Shown here: positions 59,932-64,000 of the stretch, piece by piece
How the letters are laid out: each line of letters opens with the position of its first letter
How positions within the stretch are numbered: position 1 is the stretch's first letter
The notes under the pieces: model-generated
The model's database searches: none
What the model was told of the DNA's origin: nothing
What the model saw: only the letters and a program-made list of their open reading frames with translations
Position numbers and translations under genes: made by a program
Assembly (NCBI RefSeq): GCF_026008495.1
Contig: NZ_BQUN01000095.1
Location: forward strand, 84,583 to 148,582
Origin: Streptomyces sp. A012304
GTDB lineage: Bacteria > Actinomycetota > Actinomycetes > Streptomycetales > Streptomycetaceae
Direction: 5' to 3'
DNA: 64,000 nt

Positions 59932-60974
59932 CGTGGCTCCGTTGCTTGGCTGATGAGATGTACACCCCGGTCCAGCACGCGCTGCCGCCAGGCCGGCGAG
60001 ACGGGCGCGAACGCGTGGGCGAGACGGGTGCGCGCCCAGACGGACCGCGGATCCTCGCGGCGGCCCCAGAACCACGCCCGGTTCTCCTGGTGGAGTGCCG
60101 CGACGACCTCCAGGGCGGAGACGGTGCCGAACTCGGCCGCGCACAGCGTGTACGCGCGGTCCGGCAGGAGTTCCTCGCACCAGTTCCCCAGGCCTCCCTG
60201 CACCCGGTAGTGCCGCACCTGCTCGAGCGCCGGGCGGGCGTCCGGGCCGAAGCGCCGGACCAGCGCGTCGGCTTCCGGCGTGCCCTGCCGCCGGGGAAGC
60301 AGCAGCTGAAGTCCGCCGCTGGTGCCGAGCCCCGTGTGGATGTCGAGGTGGAGGACCTCGCCGGCGCCCGCCGTCCAGCGGGGCAGGTTCTCGCGCAGCA
60401 GCTCCTGGAGCGCGGCGGGCCCCGAGCCGCCGTAGAAGAGTCCGCGGGGCGTCTCGTACTGGCCTCCGCTGACGGCCTGGAAGACCGCCTTGCGTCCCTT
60501 GCGCGCCGCGGCGAACAGGGCCTTCGGCAGGACCGGGTCCCAGCGGTTCGCCGGGCGGGGCGGGACCAGCCACGGCGCGACGTCCCGCCAGCCCGGGGGC
60601 GAGCCGGTGTACTTCTCCCCGGCCAGCAGGAAATTGCGGTTCAGGTCGATGTTGTCGGCGTCGACGCGCCGCTGCCACGCGAACCCGAACGGGTTGAGGA
60701 TGTGGATCAGCACCACCCGCGTGGACGGCCCGGGCAGCCGCTCCAGCCACGCCCGCTGGATGGCGGAGCCGGCCACCCCCTCGACGCCGTGCAGTCCCGA
60801 CGACACGATGACGCAGCGCTCCGCGTCGGAGGGCCCGAGCAGGGCCACGTCGACGGTCAGCGGCTCGCCCGCTGGGCTGCGGCCGCCGTGCGGGATCCGT
60901 TCCACCTCACCGTGGCGTCGCGCCAGGGTGCGAAAGGCGCCACTGGCCTCTTCCCACCCGTACAGCCAGCTCAT
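59928..60974 (-). CDS. DUF2817 zinc carboxypeptidase-like hydrolase
   Basis: This 348-residue M14-like metallohydrolase has SSGLHGVEGVAGSAIQ (HxxE zinc pair), NIDLNRNFL and HLDIHTGLGTSGG (third ligand). DUF2817 members resemble succinylglutamate desuccinylase and carboxypeptidases. It has no signal peptide, so it acts in the cytoplasm. Coupled to the NRPS stop (ATGA). It could remove an amide-linked group from a precursor or inactivate the product; unproven. Confidence 0.85.
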   Translation of the reverse strand: MSWLYGWEEASGAFRTLARRHGEVERIPHGGRSPAGEPLTVDVALLGPSDAERCVIVSSGLHGVEGVAGSAIQRAWLERLPGPSTRVVLIHILNPFGFAWQRRVDADNIDLNRNFLLAGEKYTGSPPGWRDVAPWLVPPRPANRWDPVLPKALFAAARKGRKAVFQAVSGGQYETPRGLFYGGSGPAALQELLRENLPRWTAGAGEVLHLDIHTGLGTSGGLQLLLPRRQGTPEADALVRRFGPDARPALEQVRHYRVQGGLGNWCEELLPDRAYTLCAAEFGTVSALEVVAALHQENRAWFWGRREDPRSVWARTRLAHAFAPVSPAWRQRVLDRGVHLISQATEPR

Positions 60975-63900
60975 ATGACCTCCTCAAGGAGTACCGCGAG
61001 GTCTGTGCAGGGCTTCACGCCGGCCGCGGCGAGGTGCCGCCAGCTGTCCCGCCCGTCCAGCCGGCCGCCGCGCGGCCCGGCCGGATCGAGTGCCCCGCCG
61101 TCGCGTGACGCCCGGAGCAGTTCGAGATAGGGGGCCAGCGGATGGCCGGGATCGCGGCTGACGGCCGTCTCGACCCGGCGCAGCCACTTCTCCGGGGGCA
61201 GCGTCTCCAGCGCCCCCACCGCCTCGGCGAGTTGCCGGATCGTCGGGGCCACCGGCTCCTGGAGGTGCCAGGTGCGCGGCGGGGTGCCCAGGGCGGCGAC
61301 GACGGCCGCCGCCGCCGCCCCGCGCCGGATCAGGGGGAGGTCGACGTCGACGTCCGGGAAGGCCCCGGTCGCCCGGCATCCGCGCACCAGCGCGCCGACG
61401 TAGTCGTCCAGCTCGGTGCGGCGGTCGACGACGAGGGCCAGACGGTGGACGTGGGCCCGGCCGCCGCGCTCGACGAACGACCGCACGAGGCTCTCCGCGG
61501 CCCACTTGCTCTGGGCGTAGCCGCCGCGGACCGGGGGGTTCGCCGGCAGTGGCGTGTCCTCGGGGAACGCGTCACGGCCGTGGTCGCTGAAGACGGACAG
61601 ACTGGAGACGTAGTGCAGGACCGCGCCGTCGGCGCACAGGTCCAGTACGCGGCGAGTGCCCTCCACGTTGGCCGGCGCGAGCGTCGCGTAGTCCTTGACG
61701 TAGGAGACGTCCGCCGCCGCGTGGACGACCGTGCCGAACCGCGTGGTCGCCGTGTCCGGGTCGAGGCCGGCGAGGTCCCCTGCCCAGGCGAAGGCGCGGT
61801 GGGCGTGCTGTTCGACGCCCTCGGCGCGCAGCAGCTCGGCGAGCCGGGCGTCGGCGTCGCCGCGCAGCAGACAGTGCACCTCGTGGCCGCCTTCGAGGAG
61901 TTGCGCGAGCAGCGCGGAACCCACCATGCCGGTCGCGCCGGTGAGCAGCACCGGCCCCGGCCGGGGTTCGCGGGGCGTGCCGGACCAGACCGCGTCGGCG
62001 CGGATCCGCGAGGCCAGGGGGCGGCCGCCCAGGAGCGCGTGGACGACCCGGCGGCGGGGGCCCAGGTCCAGCGCGGCGCCCAGCCGGGCCTCGTCGACCG
62101 TCCCGACCGGGCAGAGGGCGAGGTCGTGGCCCGCGGCCTCACCCGCGAGCAACTGGCCCATGTAGCCGGCCTCGAGCGTGGCGAGCCGTGTGGCCGTCTC
62201 GCCGTAGAGGGGTTCGAGGGTGTCGAGATCCGCCACCAGGACCACGGCGAACGCCGCGCCGTGCGCGAGCGACCGGTTGGGGCCGGAGTCCGCGGTGGCG
62301 GGCTCCCACGGTGTCTCGGAGACCCGGGTGAGGCGTCCGGCCGCGCCGTCGAGGAACCAGCTGCCCGCCAGGCCGTCCACCCTGCCGTCGGCGACCTGGA
62401 GGTAGGTCTGCACGCCGTGGGCGCCGCCCGCGGAGGGGTACAGCCGCGTGCCGTCCTGGGATACGAGGAGGGCCAGCAGCCGTTCGAGGGCGTCGACGGG
62501 CAGCGGTTCGGGCACGAAGTCGCGGTGGCTGCGTCGGCTGTGCAGGGACTCGGAGGCCGACACTGTCGGCAGGTCGCGCGTGGGTCCGGCGAGTTCCCGG
62601 TGGCCCTGGCGTTGCTTCGCCCGGGCCCGCTCCCGCGGATCCAGCGTCACGGCGGGCCCGGCGTCCTCGGCGTGCAGCAGGGCCGACAGGCCGCGCACCG
62701 TGGGGTTGGCGAACACGTCACGGACCGGCAGCCGCCTGCCCAGCCTGGTCTCCACGAGGGTGAGCATGCGGATGGCGAGCACGCTGTCGCCGCCCAGCAC
62801 GAAGAAGTCGTCGTCGACCCCGGCGTCGGGCTGCCCCAGGACCTCACGGAAGAGGGCGAGCAGCGTGTCCGAGGCGGGTGTCGCCGCGGCGGGCGCCGGC
62901 GCCACCTCCAGGGCCGTGCGGTCGACCTTGCCGTTCGCGGTGAGCGCGAGCGCGTCCACCAGGTGGATCTGCCGGGGCACATGGGCCTCGGGCAGGCGCT
63001 CGGTCAGATGGCGCCGCACGGACGCCTCGTCCGTCGCTCCCACGACGTGCGCCACGAGGTGGCGCTGTCCGGACGGGCCCCTGGGCGCGGTGACCGCGAC
63101 CTGCCGTACGTCGGGATGCTCCAGTACGGCTGCCTCGATCTCGCCGAGTTCGACGCGGTGCCCCCGGATCTTGACCTGTCCGTCCCGGCGGCCCAGGAAC
63201 TCGATCGTGCCGTCGGGGCGGAACCGTCCGAGGTCACCGGTCGCGTAGTAGGGCTCTCCGGTCCCGGGGTCGGTCCAGAACGCCGCCGCCGTGCGGGCGG
63301 GGTCCCCTCGGTAGCCGCGGGCGACGCCCGAGCCGGAGATGTGGATCTCCCCGGTGACCCACTCCGGCCGCGGAGCGCGGCGGCCGTCGAGGACGTGCAT
63401 GCCCTGGTTCCGCAGCGGACGCCCGTACGGCACGCTCGGCCACGTCGGATCGTGGTCGCCGATCTCGTGCGCGATCGACCAGATGGAACCCTCTGTCGCG
63501 CCGCCCAGGCTCACCACCCTGCACTCGGGTGCCACCGCCCTGATCCGGTCGGCGAGGGTGACGGGGATCCAGTCCCCGGACAGCAGCGCCAGGCGCAGGC
63601 CGGGCAGCTTGCGGCCCGTCGCCTCCAGGTGCTCGACGAGCATCTCGGCGAGGGCGGGCACGCTGTTCCAGACGGTGATGTCCTCGCCGGTCATACGGTC
63701 CGCCCAGGCGGCCGGGTCGCGGGAGGCCTCGGGGTGGACGACGGCGCCGCCGGACAGCCAGCTGCCGAAGAGGTCGAAGACGGAGAGATCGAAGTGCAGC
63801 CCGGACAGGCCGAGCACGCGATCGCCGTTCAGTTCGAACCGGTCGCAGATGTCGGCGAGCGTGTTGACGGCGGCCGCGTGGGGGATCTCCACGCCCTTGG

Positions 63901-64000
63901 GCGTCCCCGTCGATCCGGAGGTGAACAGGATGTACGCCAGGTCCTGCGGGCCGGCGAGGTCGGGCGGGGCGGCGAGCGGTGCCTCGCGGTCGTCGTCGGA
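60971..64000 (-). CDS. NRPS A-T-Ox-R, 5' end outside the window
   Basis: The frame is open to the window edge, with core motif LAYILFTSGSTGTPKG just inside. Domains in order: adenylation (to about 62890; GGATEGSIWS, YYATGDLGRF, IRGHRVELGEIE), carrier (Ser in FFVLGGDSVLAIR near 62790), an SagB/McbC-type nitroreductase oxidase (about 62560-62030; RRSHRDFVPEPL) and a terminal thioester reductase (about 61970-60980; VLLTGATGMVGSALL, GYAQSKWAAES). Specificity residues read from the core strands (FDLSVFDLFG, NSVPAL, LLSGDW, SIW) give D-L-F-N-L-S-L-I-W-K, one change from the cysteine code. The product should leave as an aldehyde or alcohol. An upstream cyclisation domain would make it a thiazole; that lies outside the window. 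Confidence 0.92.
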   Translation of the reverse strand, partial: SDDDREAPLAAPPDLAGPQDLAYILFTSGSTGTPKGVEIPHAAAVNTLADICDRFELNGDRVLGLSGLHFDLSVFDLFGSWLSGGAVVHPEASRDPAAWADRMTGEDITVWNSVPALAEMLVEHLEATGRKLPGLRLALLSGDWIPVTLADRIRAVAPECRVVSLGGATEGSIWSIAHEIGDHDPTWPSVPYGRPLRNQGMHVLDGRRAPRPEWVTGEIHISGSGVARGYRGDPARTAAAFWTDPGTGEPYYATGDLGRFRPDGTIEFLGRRDGQVKIRGHRVELGEIEAAVLEHPDVRQVAVTAPRGPSGQRHLVAHVVGATDEASVRRHLTERLPEAHVPRQIHLVDALALTANGKVDRTALEVAPAPAAATPASDTLLALFREVLGQPDAGVDDDFFVLGGDSVLAIRMLTLVETRLGRRLPVRDVFANPTVRGLSALLHAEDAGPAVTLDPRERARAKQRQGHRELAGPTRDLPTVSASESLHSRRSHRDFVPEPLPVDALERLLALLVSQDGTRLYPSAGGAHGVQTYLQVADGRVDGLAGSWFLDGAAGRLTRVSETPWEPATADSGPNRSLAHGAAFAVVLVADLDTLEPLYGETATRLATLEAGYMGQLLAGEAAGHDLALCPVGTVDEARLGAALDLGPRRRVVHALLGGRPLASRIRADAVWSGTPREPRPGPVLLTGATGMVGSALLAQLLEGGHEVHCLLRGDADARLAELLRAEGVEQHAHRAFAWAGDLAGLDPDTATTRFGTVVHAAADVSYVKDYATLAPANVEGTRRVLDLCADGAVLHYVSSLSVFSDHGRDAFPEDTPLPANPPVRGGYAQSKWAAESLVRSFVERGGRAHVHRLALVVDRRTELDDYVGALVRGCRATGAFPDVDVDLPLIRRGAAAAAVVAALGTPPRTWHLQEPVAPTIRQLAEAVGALETLPPEKWLRRVETAVSRDPGHPLAPYLELLRASRDGGALDPAGPRGGRLDGRDSWRHLAAAGVKPCTDLAVLLEEVI

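Overview
The window is very GC-rich. Codon use, GTG starts, 4-bp stop/start overlaps, a SARP regulator, a DUF6059 gene and many universal-stress and secondary-metabolism genes point to a Streptomyces chromosome, probably an arm or other accessory region. All functional calls come from reading the supplied sequence; no database search was run.

Region 1 (1-18.9 kb) is an anaerobic/dormancy island, unusual for a nominally obligate aerobe. It holds the 3' part of pyruvate phosphate dikinase, adhE, pyruvate formate-lyase with its activase (pflB-pflA), carbamate kinase, PPK2, two CBS-BON proteins, two universal stress proteins and a STAS protein. A 14-bp palindrome, GGG(A/C)C-N4-G(G/T)CCC, recurs in front of adhE, pflB, a DoxX remnant, an Acg-type nitroreductase, a small membrane protein/Crp remnant pair and (twice, 20 bp apart) the stress-protein operon. 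Its half-site spacing is that of the mycobacterial DosR/DevR box, so it probably marks an OsdR/DevR-type regulon. The island is decaying: remnants of a stress protein, phosphoketolase, DoxX, Crp-type protein and SulP transporter lie between intact genes, the nitroreductase is frameshifted, and an IS1341-type tnpB element sits inside.

Region 2 (about 19.4-47.2 kb) is a type II polyketide cluster: KS-alpha, KS-beta, ACP, KAS III, malonyl transacylase, acyl-CoA carboxylase beta and epsilon subunits, two ketoreductases, cyclases of several folds (SRPBCC, TcmI, cupin), three ABM monooxygenases, a SchA/CurD protein, two DUF1772 proteins, an O-methyltransferase, an asparagine-synthetase-like amidotransferase and a multicopper oxidase. 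Export and control genes are a DHA2 pump, a POT transporter, a large SARP and a MarR protein. TC(G/A)AG-type heptamers spaced exactly 11 bp occur in the SARP promoter and four other cluster promoters. The right edge is cut by an IS701-type remnant.

Region 3 (49.65-54.02 kb) is an array of four orphan immunity genes (SUKH-3, Imm21, SUKH-4, SUKH-4) mixed with two IS5-family transposases. The block is bounded by inverted 22-bp IS ends; no toxin is present.

Region 4 (54.1-64 kb) is the most intriguing. A tRNA-Ile(GAT) with an A1:C72 mismatch diverges from a T-box-controlled, eukaryote-like (type 2) isoleucyl-tRNA synthetase. Convergent with it is a tightly coupled operon: an A-T-Ox-R NRPS (5' end outside the window; specificity residues read as cysteine), a DUF2817 zinc hydrolase, a CmcI-family methyltransferase and a JmjC-type 2-oxoglutarate oxygenase. 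A plausible reading is a small aldehyde/thiazole-type metabolite with a resistant IleRS as self-protection; this is inference.
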